Position numbers and translations under genes: made by a program. A DNA stretch of 64,000 bases from Kocuria rhizophila DC2201 (lineage in GTDB: Bacteria; Actinomycetota; Actinomycetes; Actinomycetales; Micrococcaceae), in the NCBI RefSeq assembly GCF_000010285.1, contig NC_010617.1, positions 682,001 through 746,000 on the forward strand, read 5' to 3'. Of the stretch, positions 56,215 through 64,000 are shown piece after piece. The notes beneath the pieces were generated by a model. The model had not been told where the DNA came from and did not search any database. It was given only the letters and a program-made list of their open reading frames with translations. How positions within the stretch are numbered: the first letter of the stretch is position 1; the number at the start of each line of letters is the position of its first letter.

Positions 56215-57336
56215 GTGAGCTACGACATCGAGATCGGGCGTTCCAAACGGGCGCGCCGCACGTTCAGCCTGGACGAGATCGCCCTGGTGCCCTCCCGGCG
56301 CACGCGCGACCCGCAGGACGTGAGCACGGCGTGGCAGATCGACGCCTACCAGTTCGACATCCCCGTGGTGGGTGCGCCCATGGACTCGGTGATGTCCCCG
56401 GCCACGGCCATCGACCTCGGCCGAGCCGGCGGGCTGGGCGTGCTGGACCTCGAGGGCCTGTGGACCCGCTACGAGGACCCGCAGCCCGTCCTGGACGAGA
56501 TCGCGGACCTCAGCTCCGAGAACCTGCCGCAGGCCACGCGCCGCATGCAGCAGTTGTACTCGGCGCCCATCCAGCCCGAGCTGATCACCGCCCGGCTCGC
56601 CGAGATCCGCGAGGCGGGGGTCAGCGTGTCCGGGTCCCTGTCCCCGCAGCGCGTGGTGGAGCACTACCGCACCGTGCTCGAGGCCGGTGTGGACCTGTTC
56701 GTGATCCGAGGCACCACGGTCTCCGCGGAGCACGTGTCCAAGACCCAGGACCCGCTGGACCTCAAGCAGTTCATCTACGACCTCGACGTCCCGGTGATCG
56801 TGGGCGGCGCCGCGGGGTACACCCCGGCACTGCACCTCATGCGCACGGGCGCGGCCGGTGTGCTCGTGGGCTTCGGCGGGGGAGCGTCCCTGCGCACCGA
56901 GTCCATCCTGGGCATCCACGCGGCCATGGCCACGGCCATCTCGGACGTCGCCGCAGCCCGCCGCGACTACCTCGACGAGTCCGGCGGGCGCTACGTCCAC
57001 GTGATCGCCGACGGCGGCCTGGGCACCTCGGGCGACATCGTCAAGGCCATCGCCATGGGCGCCGACGCCGTGATGCTCGGCACCCTCCTGGCCCGCGCGG
57101 AGGAGGCACCCGGTCAAGGCTGGCTGTGGGGCGCGGAGGCGCACAACCCGCACTCGCCCCGCGGTGTGCGCACCCACGTGGGCACGGTGGGACCCCTGGA
57201 CGAGCTGCTCAACGGGCCCTCCCGCCACGTGGACGGCTCCTCCAACGTGATGGGCGCGCTGCGCCGGGCCATGGCCACCACCGGCTACTCGGACCTCAAG
57301 GAGTTCCAGCGCGCCGAGGTGGTCATCCGCAGCTGA
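56215..57336 (+). CDS. guaB3: GuaB3-family IMP dehydrogenase-related protein
   Basis: The protein is 373 aa from GTG 56215, with GAAAGGA (56202-56208) at proper spacing. It has an IMPDH/GMP reductase barrel ([39 protein letters not shown]) without CBS domains. At the position of the catalytic Cys (GPGSICTT in GuaB) it reads GGGASLRT, so Leu226 replaces Cys. It is unlikely to be a normal IMP dehydrogenase. It lies 49 bases after guaB, so probably co-transcribed. Confidence 0.9.
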   Translation: MSYDIEIGRSKRARRTFSLDEIALVPSRRTRDPQDVSTAWQIDAYQFDIPVVGAPMDSVMSPATAIDLGRAGGLGVLDLEGLWTRYEDPQPVLDEIADLSSENLPQATRRMQQLYSAPIQPELITARLAEIREAGVSVSGSLSPQRVVEHYRTVLEAGVDLFVIRGTTVSAEHVSKTQDPLDLKQFIYDLDVPVIVGGAAGYTPALHLMRTGAAGVLVGFGGGASLRTESILGIHAAMATAISDVAAARRDYLDESGGRYVHVIADGGLGTSGDIVKAIAMGADAVMLGTLLARAEEAPGQGWLWGAEAHNPHSPRGVRTHVGTVGPLDELLNGPSRHVDGSSNVMGALRRAMATTGYSDLKEFQRAEVVIRS

Positions 57337-57377
57337 GTGCAGCCTCGGGAGTGTGGAGAACGTCCAGGGGTGGCCAG

Positions 57378-57383
57378 TAGGGT
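57378..57383 (+). promoter_or_regulatory. -10 box of the SURF1-like gene, leaderless
   Basis: TAGGGT ends six bases before GTG 57390; the spacer TGAGGG is too close to be a Shine-Dalgarno. Confidence 0.45.
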
Positions 57384-57389
57384 TGAGGG

Positions 57390-58370
57390 GTGCTGAAATC
57401 CGCCCTGCGTCCCCGCTCCCTGGCCTTCCTGGCGGTCGCCCTGCTCGTGGCGGTGCTGTTCGTGCTCCTGAGCCGCTGGCAGCTCAACGCGTCCCTGACC
57501 TCCACCACCGTGGCGGACCCCTCCAAGGACCGGGTGAGCAACCTGGAGAGCGTGGTCCCGCCCGGCGAGGCGACCACCGCCCAGCAGGCGGACCACGTGG
57601 TCACCGCCGTGGGCACCTACCGCCCGGAGACCACGGTGCTGGTCCCCGGCAGGCTCCAGGACGGCGTCTCCGGGTACTGGGTGGTCACCGAGCTGGTGCT
57701 GCCCGAGTCCCGTCAGCGCTGGGATGCCGCGGACCAGGACCTCGGGATCGCCGTGGCACGTGGCTGGGTGGCCTCCCCGGAGGACGCACCCCGGGCGCCC
57801 ACGGGGGAGATCCGGGTCACCGGTCGCCTGATGCCCACCGACTCCCCGCTGCCCAGTCAGAACACCGAGCGCGGGCAGGTGGCCTCGGTGGCCTCCGCCC
57901 AGCTGAGCAACCTGTGGAACGCACCCCTGTACTCGGGGTACGTGGCCGCGTTTGCGGAGGGTCCGGGGGAGTACCCCGCGCCGCTGGCCGATGACGGAAC
58001 CGTGGCGGCGTCGGCCGGGCCCCTGGGGGCGGGGCTGTCCCGGCTGCAGATCGACCAGCAGCCCACGGACACCTCCGTGCACGCACTGAACCTGTTCTAC
58101 GCCGTGGAGTGGGTGGTCTTCGCGGGGTTCGCCATCTTCCTGTGGTGGCGTTTCGTGCGGGACGAGCACCTGCGCCGCGAGAACCCCGAGCAGTACTTCT
58201 ACTTCGACGGCGACTACTTCTGGGACGAGTCCGAGCAGTCCTACTACTACTGGGACGCCCAGGACCAGCGCTACTACTACTTCGACGACCAGCCCGCGGT
58301 GGCCGGTGGGCAGCAGCGCACCCCGCCCCGCGACACCCCGCGACCTGACAACGGAGCCACCCATGACTGA
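57390..58370 (+). CDS. SURF1-like cytochrome oxidase assembly protein with Tyr-rich tail
   Basis: The protein is 326 aa. An N-terminal TM (LAFLAVALLVAVLFVLLSRW) and a second TM near 230-250 (WVVFAGFAIFLWWRFV) bracket an extracytoplasmic SURF1 domain (GTYRPETTVLVPGRL; GIAVARGWVASP). SURF1 proteins help assemble cytochrome c oxidase. After TM2 the cytosolic tail (~residues 265-305) is a run of Tyr/Phe/Trp with Asp (YFYFDGDYFW, YYYWDAQDQRYYYFDD). It overlaps the next gene by eight bases. Confidence 0.82.
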   Translation: MLKSALRPRSLAFLAVALLVAVLFVLLSRWQLNASLTSTTVADPSKDRVSNLESVVPPGEATTAQQADHVVTAVGTYRPETTVLVPGRLQDGVSGYWVVTELVLPESRQRWDAADQDLGIAVARGWVASPEDAPRAPTGEIRVTGRLMPTDSPLPSQNTERGQVASVASAQLSNLWNAPLYSGYVAAFAEGPGEYPAPLADDGTVAASAGPLGAGLSRLQIDQQPTDTSVHALNLFYAVEWVVFAGFAIFLWWRFVRDEHLRRENPEQYFYFDGDYFWDESEQSYYYWDAQDQRYYYFDDQPAVAGGQQRTPPRDTPRPDNGATHD

Positions 58371-58956
58371 CCAGACGCCGCAGCCCGACCAGCAGCCCCG
58401 CCCGGTGCGACGCACCGACGGTGTGCGCGTGAGCGCCCCGGAAGACGCCAGCCCCGAGCGCGCGACCGTCCCGGACAGCGTGCGTGCCAAGGCCGCCGCT
58501 CTCAAGCCGCGACGCCGCTTCGGCGGCACCGAGGCGCAGATCCGGACCGCGCTGAACATCTACAAGGTGTGCGCGTGGGTCTCCGGCACGTTCCTGCTGC
58601 TGCTCGTGGCCGAGATGGTCACCCGCTACGCGCTCGGCTACGACCTCATCGCCGGGGGCACCGACAAGACCACGGGGCAGAGCGTGGCCCTGGGCTGGCA
58701 GAACCTGGATCTCGAGAACCTGGCCGGTGGCGTGAACGTGTCCACCTGGATCCTGATCGTGCACGGCTGGTTCTACGTGGTCTACCTGCTCTCGTGCCTG
58801 CGCGTGTGGTCCCTCATGCGCTGGCCGTTCCCGCAGCTGATCGTCATGGCGCTGGGCGGTGTGGTGCCGTTCCTCTCGTTCATCGTGGAGCGCAAGATCC
58901 ACCGCTCCACCGAGGCGGAGCTCGCGGCCAATCCCAAGGCCGCCAAACGCTACTGA
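58363..58956 (+). CDS. DUF3817 family membrane protein
   Basis: The protein is 197 aa. Residues 1-60 are polar and disordered. Three TM segments follow: IYKVCAWVSGTFLLLLVAEMV, STWILIVHGWFYVVYLLSC and PQLIVMALGGVVPFLSFIVE (all within about residues 68-180). The last is followed by ERKIHRST, the usual DUF3817 end. Often found beside guaA in actinobacteria. Function unknown. Start ATG 58363 overlaps the SURF1-like gene by eight bases. Confidence 0.85.
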   Translation: MTDQTPQPDQQPRPVRRTDGVRVSAPEDASPERATVPDSVRAKAAALKPRRRFGGTEAQIRTALNIYKVCAWVSGTFLLLLVAEMVTRYALGYDLIAGGTDKTTGQSVALGWQNLDLENLAGGVNVSTWILIVHGWFYVVYLLSCLRVWSLMRWPFPQLIVMALGGVVPFLSFIVERKIHRSTEAELAANPKAAKRY

Positions 58957-58985
58957 GGCCCGCCGGGGCACGGGCCCACGTGTTC

Positions 58986-58991
58986 TAGACT
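58986..58991 (+). promoter_or_regulatory. -10 box of guaA, leaderless
   Basis: TAGACT ends seven bases (TGGGGGC) before GTG 58999. Confidence 0.5.
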
Positions 58992-58998
58992 TGGGGGC

Positions 58999-60597
58999 GT
59001 GACTGAAACCCCTGACAACCTGAGCGAACTGGAGCAACGCCCGGTACTCGTGGTCGACTACGGTGCGCAGTACGCGCAGCTGATCGCCCGCAGGGTGCGC
59101 GAGGCCAACGTGTACTCCGAGATCGTCCCGCACACCTGGTCCACGGAGCAGATCCTGCAGCGCAACCCCGCTGCCCTGATCCTCTCCGGCGGCCCCGCCT
59201 CCGTGTACGCGCCCGGCGCGCCGCAGCGCGATGCCGAGCTGTTCGAGGCCGGCGTGCCCGTGCTGGGCATCTGCTACGGGTTCCAGGTCATGGCCGCCGC
59301 CCTGGGCGGGACCGTGGAGCGCACGGGGGTGCGCGAGTACGGCGCCACCACCGCCACGTGCCAGGACACCGCCGTGGGCACCCTGCTGGACGGCACCCCG
59401 GACGTGCAGACCGTGTGGATGAGCCACGGTGACTCCGTCACGGCCGCCCCCGAGGGCTTCACCACCCTGGCCACCACCGAGGGTGCCCCCGTGGCGGCCT
59501 TCGAGAACCGCGAACGCCGCCTCTACGGCGTGCAGTGGCACCCCGAGGTCAAGCACTCGGCGTACGGGCAGAAGATCTTGGAGAACTTCCTCTTCAACGG
59601 CGCCCAGCTGAGCCCCACGTGGTCCACCGGCAACATCATCGAGGAGCAGGTGGCCGCGATCCGCGCCCAGGTGGGTGACGGCAAGGCCCTGTGCGGGCTC
59701 TCCGGCGGCGTGGACTCCGCCGTGGCCGCGGCCCTCGTGCAGCGCGCCATCGGCGACCGCCTCACGTGCGTGCTCGTGGACCACGGGCTGATGCGCCAGG
59801 ACGAGGTCGAGCAGGTCGAGAAGGACTACGTGGCCGCCACGGGCGTCAAGCTGCACGTGGCTCGGGAGCAGGACCGCTTCCTGGAGGCCCTCAAGGGAGT
59901 CACCGACCCCGAGACCAAGCGCAAGGCCATCGGCCGGGAGTTCATCCGCGCGTTCGAGGCCGCCGAGGAGAAGGTGCTTCGCGCCGAGGCCCAGGACGGC
60001 GAACCCGTGCGGTTCCTGGTCCAGGGCACCCTCTACCCGGACGTCGTCGAGTCGGGCGGTGGTGAGGGCGCGGCCAACATCAAGAGCCACCACAACGTGG
60101 GCGGCCTGCCCGAGGACCTGCAGTTCGAGCTCGTGGAGCCGCTGCGGGCCCTGTTCAAGGACGAGGTCCGCGCGGTGGGCCGCGAGCTCGGGCTGCCCGA
60201 GAACATCGTGGGCCGCCAGCCGTTCCCCGGCCCCGGCCTGGGCATCCGCATCATCGGCGAGGTCACCGAGCACCGCCTGGACATCCTGCGCCGCGCGGAC
60301 GCGATCGCGCGCGAGGAGCTCACCAGGGCGGGTCTGGACGACGAGGTCTGGCAGATGCCCGTGGTGCTGCTCGCGGATGTGCGCTCCGTGGGCGTGCAGG
60401 GCGACGGCCGCACCTACGGTCACCCGATCGTGCTGCGACCGGTCAGCTCCGAGGACGCCATGACCGCCGACTGGTCCCGGCTGCCCTCCGAGCTGCTGGC
60501 GCGGGTGTCCAACCGGATCACCAACGAGGTCGAGGAGATCAACCGCGTGGTCCTGGACGTGACGTCCAAGCCGCCGGGAACCATCGAGTGGGAGTGA
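58999..60597 (+). CDS. guaA: GMP synthase (glutamine-hydrolysing)
   Basis: The protein is 532 aa. It aminates XMP to GMP. The N-terminal class I amidotransferase has Cys92 in [11 protein letters not shown] and His in [10 protein letters not shown] (near 178). The ATP-PPase P-loop [14 protein letters not shown] is near residue 235, and the C-terminal dimer domain ends [12 protein letters not shown] 58999 follows a -10 box directly, so the mRNA is probably leaderless. Confidence 0.97.
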   Translation: MTETPDNLSELEQRPVLVVDYGAQYAQLIARRVREANVYSEIVPHTWSTEQILQRNPAALILSGGPASVYAPGAPQRDAELFEAGVPVLGICYGFQVMAAALGGTVERTGVREYGATTATCQDTAVGTLLDGTPDVQTVWMSHGDSVTAAPEGFTTLATTEGAPVAAFENRERRLYGVQWHPEVKHSAYGQKILENFLFNGAQLSPTWSTGNIIEEQVAAIRAQVGDGKALCGLSGGVDSAVAAALVQRAIGDRLTCVLVDHGLMRQDEVEQVEKDYVAATGVKLHVAREQDRFLEALKGVTDPETKRKAIGREFIRAFEAAEEKVLRAEAQDGEPVRFLVQGTLYPDVVESGGGEGAANIKSHHNVGGLPEDLQFELVEPLRALFKDEVRAVGRELGLPENIVGRQPFPGPGLGIRIIGEVTEHRLDILRRADAIAREELTRAGLDDEVWQMPVVLLADVRSVGVQGDGRTYGHPIVLRPVSSEDAMTADWSRLPSELLARVSNRITNEVEEINRVVLDVTSKPPGTIEWE

Positions 60598-60629
60598 CCC
60601 CCGCCCCCTGAGGACCATCGTCAGTTCCG

Positions 60630-60673
60630 GTGCGCCGGTCGGCCCCACTTCCCCGTGGCGCAGACCGGCGCAC
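60630..60673 (+). terminator. Hairpin after guaA
   Basis: GTGCGCCGGTC (60630-60640) pairs perfectly with GACCGGCGCAC (60663-60673) over a 22-base loop. There is no T-run. Confidence 0.55.
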
Positions 60674-60690
60674 TCGTGAGTAGGAGCACC

Positions 60691-63600
60691 ATGCCGACAC
60701 CCGCACCGCACGACGCCCCCCGCGAGACACCCCAGGACGCGGGTGCCTCGCCGTCGGACGGCCAGCACCCCCGTGTGTCCCTGCGGGCGTGGACCCAGCA
60801 GATGGACGCCTACACCGGCCCGGACACCCTCCTGGACTTCAACCAGGTGGACAACGTGTGCATCGACCTCACGGAGGCGAACTCCTCGGGGCAGGCGCAG
60901 CTGCTGATGCAGCGCCCCACGCGGCTGTCCACGATGATCCACCAGGACACCCCCGCCTACGACCGGGCGGTGCGCTCCGCGCGGGCGCTGCGCACCAAGA
61001 TCCACGAGCTGTCCGTGGGCCACGGGCTGGACGCCGCCTACCTCGCGGCGGGCACCGCCTCCTGGCTCGCGGACCCGGTGGCGGACGGGCTGCGGCGCTT
61101 CATCGCCCCCGTGCTGCTGGCCCCGGTGAGCGTGAAGCTGCGCCCGGACCACAAGGACTTCGAGCTGCACATCGTGGGCCCCGCCCACCTGAACCCGGCG
61201 CTGGTCCGCCGGCTGCGGGAGGACCACGGGGTCGAGCTTGCCACGGCGGAGATGTCCCGGCTCGCGTACGGCACGCGCAAGCTCGACCCGGCGCCCGTGC
61301 TCGAGACCCTGCGCCAGCTGGCCGCGGAGGTGCCCGGGATGCACGTGGAGCACCAGCTGGTGGTCTCCACGTTCGCGGACCTGCACGAGCGCCCGGCGGA
61401 CGAGCACGTGGTGGCCCGGAGCCGGTTCGTGGCGGACCTGGCGCGGTTGAAGAACCCCGAGGTGGGCAAGCTGCCGGTGGTCGAGCCCGTCACCAACCGT
61501 GCCCCTGCCCTGGACGAGCGCGATCCAGCGCAAGAGCTGCTGCTCACGGACCTGGACGCGGACCAGCAGGAGGTCGTGGACCTGGCCGAGCAGGGGGAGA
61601 GCTTCGTGGTGGGCACCCCGGTGGGGACCCCCGCCGTGGACACCGTGGTCTCCACCGTGGGCGCCCTGGTGCACGGGGGGCGCAGCGTGGTGGTCCTGGG
61701 CGAGTCTCGCACCACGCTGGCCGCCTTCACCCGCGCCTGGAACCGCACGGGGCTCGACTCGCTCGTGCTGCCCCTGGGCTCGCACCTCAGCCCGGACGAC
61801 GTCGCCGAGCGGCTCGTGCGCGCCGTCGCCCGCAACGAGCGGGCCGTCCAGCCGCAGACGGAGCAGATCCACGACGTGCTCCGTCGCTCGCGCGAGCAGC
61901 TGCGGGTGCACGAGGAGTCCCTGCACGCCCGGCGCCCGCGCTGGCAGGCCTCGCCGTACGAGGCCATGCAGGCGCTCGCGGAGCTCACGGCGCGCGAACC
62001 CGGCCCGCAGACCGCGGTCCGCTTCCGCCGGTCGGTGCTCGACGCCGTGTCCCACCGCGCGGAGGTGCGGCGCCAGCTGCAGCGTGCGGCCGGGCTCGGC
62101 GCGTTCGACGCCGCCACCCTGGCCAGCCCGTGGCACGGTGCCCGGCTGGTCAACGACGACGAGGCCCGGCAGGCGCACGAGCTCGCGAAGTCCCTGCTGC
62201 TGGAGCTGACCACCCTCACCACGGCCATGCGGCACGTGCTGGGGGTCTCGGGGCTGCGCGTGGGCACCACGATCGCCGAGTGGGAGCAGCAGCTGGAGCT
62301 CGTGATCGACGTGGGCAACTCGCTGCGCCACCTCACCCCGGACATCTACGACCGCCCCGTGACGGACCTGATCGCGGCCACCGCGTCCGCGTCCTGGCGC
62401 CGTGACCACGAGATCGAGCTCAGCGGCCTGCAGCGCTCCCGGCTGCGCAAGGCCGCCAAGGAGTACATCCGTCCCGGCGTGCACCTCTCGGACCTGCACG
62501 CGGCCCTCGTGAAGGTGCAGTCGGAGCGGGACCGGTGGCGGCAGTGGGCCACCACCCTGGAGCAGCCCGCGGTCTCCGACCGTGCGGAGGAGACCCTGCG
62601 CACCCACCGGCGCTTCCGCGAGGACCTCGAGGGCCTCGCGATCGCCCTGGAGGGCTCGGCCACCGCGGCCCGGCTGGAGTCCGCGAGCGTGGACGAGCTC
62701 GCGGTGATCCTGGACGAGCTGATCAACGACGAGCCCCACCTGAGCACCCTGCCCGAGCGCACCGTGCTGCTCGAGGACCTGCGCGCCCGGGGCCTGGGCG
62801 AATTCCTCGAGGACCTCGAGACGCGCGGGGTGCCCGCGGAGCGCGTGGACGACGAGCTGGAGCTCGCGTGGTGGCAGTCCGTGCTGGAGGCCATGATCAG
62901 TGGGGACGACTTCGTGGCCATGCCGGACGGCACCCAGCTGCGCAGGACCGAGTCCGCGTTCCGACGCGCCGACTCGGCCCACGTGGCGGCGGCCCCCGCT
63001 CGCCTGGAGCACGAGCTCGCCACCCGGTGGTCCCTGGCGGCCCGGCAGTTCCCTCGCGAGGCGCGGCTGCTGCGGGACATGCTGCGCAGCGGACGGGTGC
63101 GCACCGAGGAGCTGGACCGGGTGCAGCACCTCACCCCGGCGCTCGTGCCCGTGTGGACGGCCAGCCCGCTCGCGCTCACCGCCACCCTCGGGGAGGAGCA
63201 GAGCGTGGACACCGTGGTGGTGCTGGACGCGGAGTCCACCCCCCTCGCGGCCACGCTGCCCGCGCTCGTGAAGGCCCGGCAGGTGATCGCGTTCGGCGAC
63301 CCGCACGCGGGCGGCCCGCAGCCGTTCACCGTGGCACCGCACGTGAGCGCGCGGGACGTGGCGCCGCCCGCCACCGAGGTGGACTCCGCGTGGGACGCGC
63401 TGTCCCGCGTGGTGGACTCGCGCAGCCTCACCTCGGTGCGGCGGCCCATGGACCCCCGGCTGTTCGACTACCTCAACGAGGCCTTCTACGACGGCGGGCT
63501 GACCCGGATCCCGTACGCCTCGGAGCTCGTGGCCGCCACCACCGGACTCTCCGCCGAGTACGTGGCGGACGGCGTGGGTGTGCTCACCGCGGGCAGCGAG

Positions 63601-64000
63601 GGGGTGCAGGCGCCCACCGCGGAGGTCCAGCGCACCGTGGACCTCGTGTTCGCGCACGCCGCCCGCCACCCGCAGCGCTCGCTGGCCGTGGTCACCGCGA
63701 GCGCGATGCATGCGGCCCGCGTGGCGCAGGCCGTGCAGCGTCGGCTGCGGGAGACCGGGGAGTCGGCGGAGTTCTTCGCCCCGGGCCACGAGTCCTTCCG
63801 CGTGGTGGAGCTGCACCGGGCCGCGGGGATCGAGCGGGACACCGTGATCTTCTCCCTGGGCTTCGGCCGCACCACGTCCGGGCGCAGCACCCCGCAGCTG
63901 GGGGCGCTCTCGGAGCGCGACGGCCGCCAGGCGTTCGTGCGGGGGATGACCCGCGCGCGGCGGCACACGCACATCGTCACGTCCATCCATCCCAAGGACA
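60691..64000 (+). CDS. Large helicase-like protein (DUF4011 / SF1-type), partial, with degenerate P-loop
   Basis: An open frame of at least 1103 codons runs from ATG 60691 (AGGAG upstream at 60682-60686) to the window end without a stop. Residues ~30-135 resemble the DUF4011 region (LLDFNQVDNVCIDLTEAN, LRTKIHELSVGHGLDAAYLA). The SF1 motif I position (near 301) reads VVGTPVGTPAVDTVVS, with no GKT/GKS. A helicase-like end is present near 1050-1095: AAGIERDTVIFSLGFGR and FVRGMTRARRHTHIV (motif VI-like). It may be an inactive or altered helicase-like ATPase. Neighbour of guaA. The C-terminus is missing. Confidence 0.75.
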   Translation, partial: MPTPAPHDAPRETPQDAGASPSDGQHPRVSLRAWTQQMDAYTGPDTLLDFNQVDNVCIDLTEANSSGQAQLLMQRPTRLSTMIHQDTPAYDRAVRSARALRTKIHELSVGHGLDAAYLAAGTASWLADPVADGLRRFIAPVLLAPVSVKLRPDHKDFELHIVGPAHLNPALVRRLREDHGVELATAEMSRLAYGTRKLDPAPVLETLRQLAAEVPGMHVEHQLVVSTFADLHERPADEHVVARSRFVADLARLKNPEVGKLPVVEPVTNRAPALDERDPAQELLLTDLDADQQEVVDLAEQGESFVVGTPVGTPAVDTVVSTVGALVHGGRSVVVLGESRTTLAAFTRAWNRTGLDSLVLPLGSHLSPDDVAERLVRAVARNERAVQPQTEQIHDVLRRSREQLRVHEESLHARRPRWQASPYEAMQALAELTAREPGPQTAVRFRRSVLDAVSHRAEVRRQLQRAAGLGAFDAATLASPWHGARLVNDDEARQAHELAKSLLLELTTLTTAMRHVLGVSGLRVGTTIAEWEQQLELVIDVGNSLRHLTPDIYDRPVTDLIAATASASWRRDHEIELSGLQRSRLRKAAKEYIRPGVHLSDLHAALVKVQSERDRWRQWATTLEQPAVSDRAEETLRTHRRFREDLEGLAIALEGSATAARLESASVDELAVILDELINDEPHLSTLPERTVLLEDLRARGLGEFLEDLETRGVPAERVDDELELAWWQSVLEAMISGDDFVAMPDGTQLRRTESAFRRADSAHVAAAPARLEHELATRWSLAARQFPREARLLRDMLRSGRVRTEELDRVQHLTPALVPVWTASPLALTATLGEEQSVDTVVVLDAESTPLAATLPALVKARQVIAFGDPHAGGPQPFTVAPHVSARDVAPPATEVDSAWDALSRVVDSRSLTSVRRPMDPRLFDYLNEAFYDGGLTRIPYASELVAATTGLSAEYVADGVGVLTAGSEGVQAPTAEVQRTVDLVFAHAARHPQRSLAVVTASAMHAARVAQAVQRRLRETGESAEFFAPGHESFRVVELHRAAGIERDTVIFSLGFGRTTSGRSTPQLGALSERDGRQAFVRGMTRARRHTHIVTSIHPKD

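Noticed and set aside
57817-63990. Very long open frame (over 2000 codons) on the - strand opposite guaA and the helicase-like gene
   Set aside because: It is antisense to well-supported genes, has low-complexity His/Arg/Gly-rich content, and shows no domain. At ~70% GC long antisense frames are expected.

Overview
This is a roughly 70% GC window from an actinobacterium, most likely a Micrococcaceae member close to Kocuria or Micrococcus. The evidence is the codon bias, frequent GTG starts, TANNNT -10 boxes placed directly before start codons, an spc ribosomal operon without rpsN, mycothiol genes, GuaB3, and a DtxR/IdeR-type iron box. The genus is inferred, not proven. The content is almost entirely chromosomal housekeeping. 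I see no prophage, insertion sequence, CRISPR array or tRNA.

Layout. 1-11.9 kb holds the spc and alpha ribosomal clusters: rplN(end)-rplX-rplE-rpsH-rplF-rplR-rpsE-rpmD-rplO, then secY-adk-map, an out-of-place rlmN, and infA-rpmJ-rpsM-rpsK-rpoA-rplQ. 11.9-14.2 kb holds truA and rplM-rpsI. 14.2-23.1 kb holds a structured tandem repeat, then ppk2, glmM, glmS and acpS-nnr on the + strand, with mscL and coaA on the - strand. 23.1-29.7 kb is the glycogen-to-trehalose set glgX-treY-treZ. 30-35.6 kb holds an aldo/keto reductase, a LysE-type exporter, ino1, and on the - strand mshA plus a predicted phosphatase; ino1 and mshA are the first steps of mycothiol synthesis. 35.9-42.8 kb carries an alr-tsaE gene fusion, deoD-MFS, and tsaB-rimI-tsaD, giving the core tRNA t6A machinery (TsaE, TsaB, TsaD) within 7 kb. 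43-45.5 kb (- strand) has a YbdK-type carboxylate-amine ligase and a THUMP-like methyltransferase. 45.6-49.7 kb is an iron-box-controlled siderophore importer of YclNOPQ (petrobactin) type. 49.9-52.1 kb is groES-groEL behind a CIRCE operator. 52.4-64 kb holds an acyltransferase-3/SGNH protein, guaB, guaB3, a SURF1-like gene, a DUF3817 gene, guaA, and a large helicase-like protein that runs off the window and has lost the canonical P-loop.

What stands out. (1) Two 90-bp repeats after rpsI carry interleaved complementary arms that co-vary between copies. (2) A short motif, GGCGGCGTCGT, is scattered through intergenic DNA and protein linkers. (3) About fourteen genes look leaderless. (4) A phosphatase-like gene lies between ino1 and mshA and is a candidate for the unassigned dephosphorylation step of mycothiol synthesis. 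(5) L17 and S5 carry unusual extra segments. (6) An 8-bp minisatellite lies between map and rlmN. Nearly all genes lack T-rich terminators; GC-rich perfect hairpins take their place.
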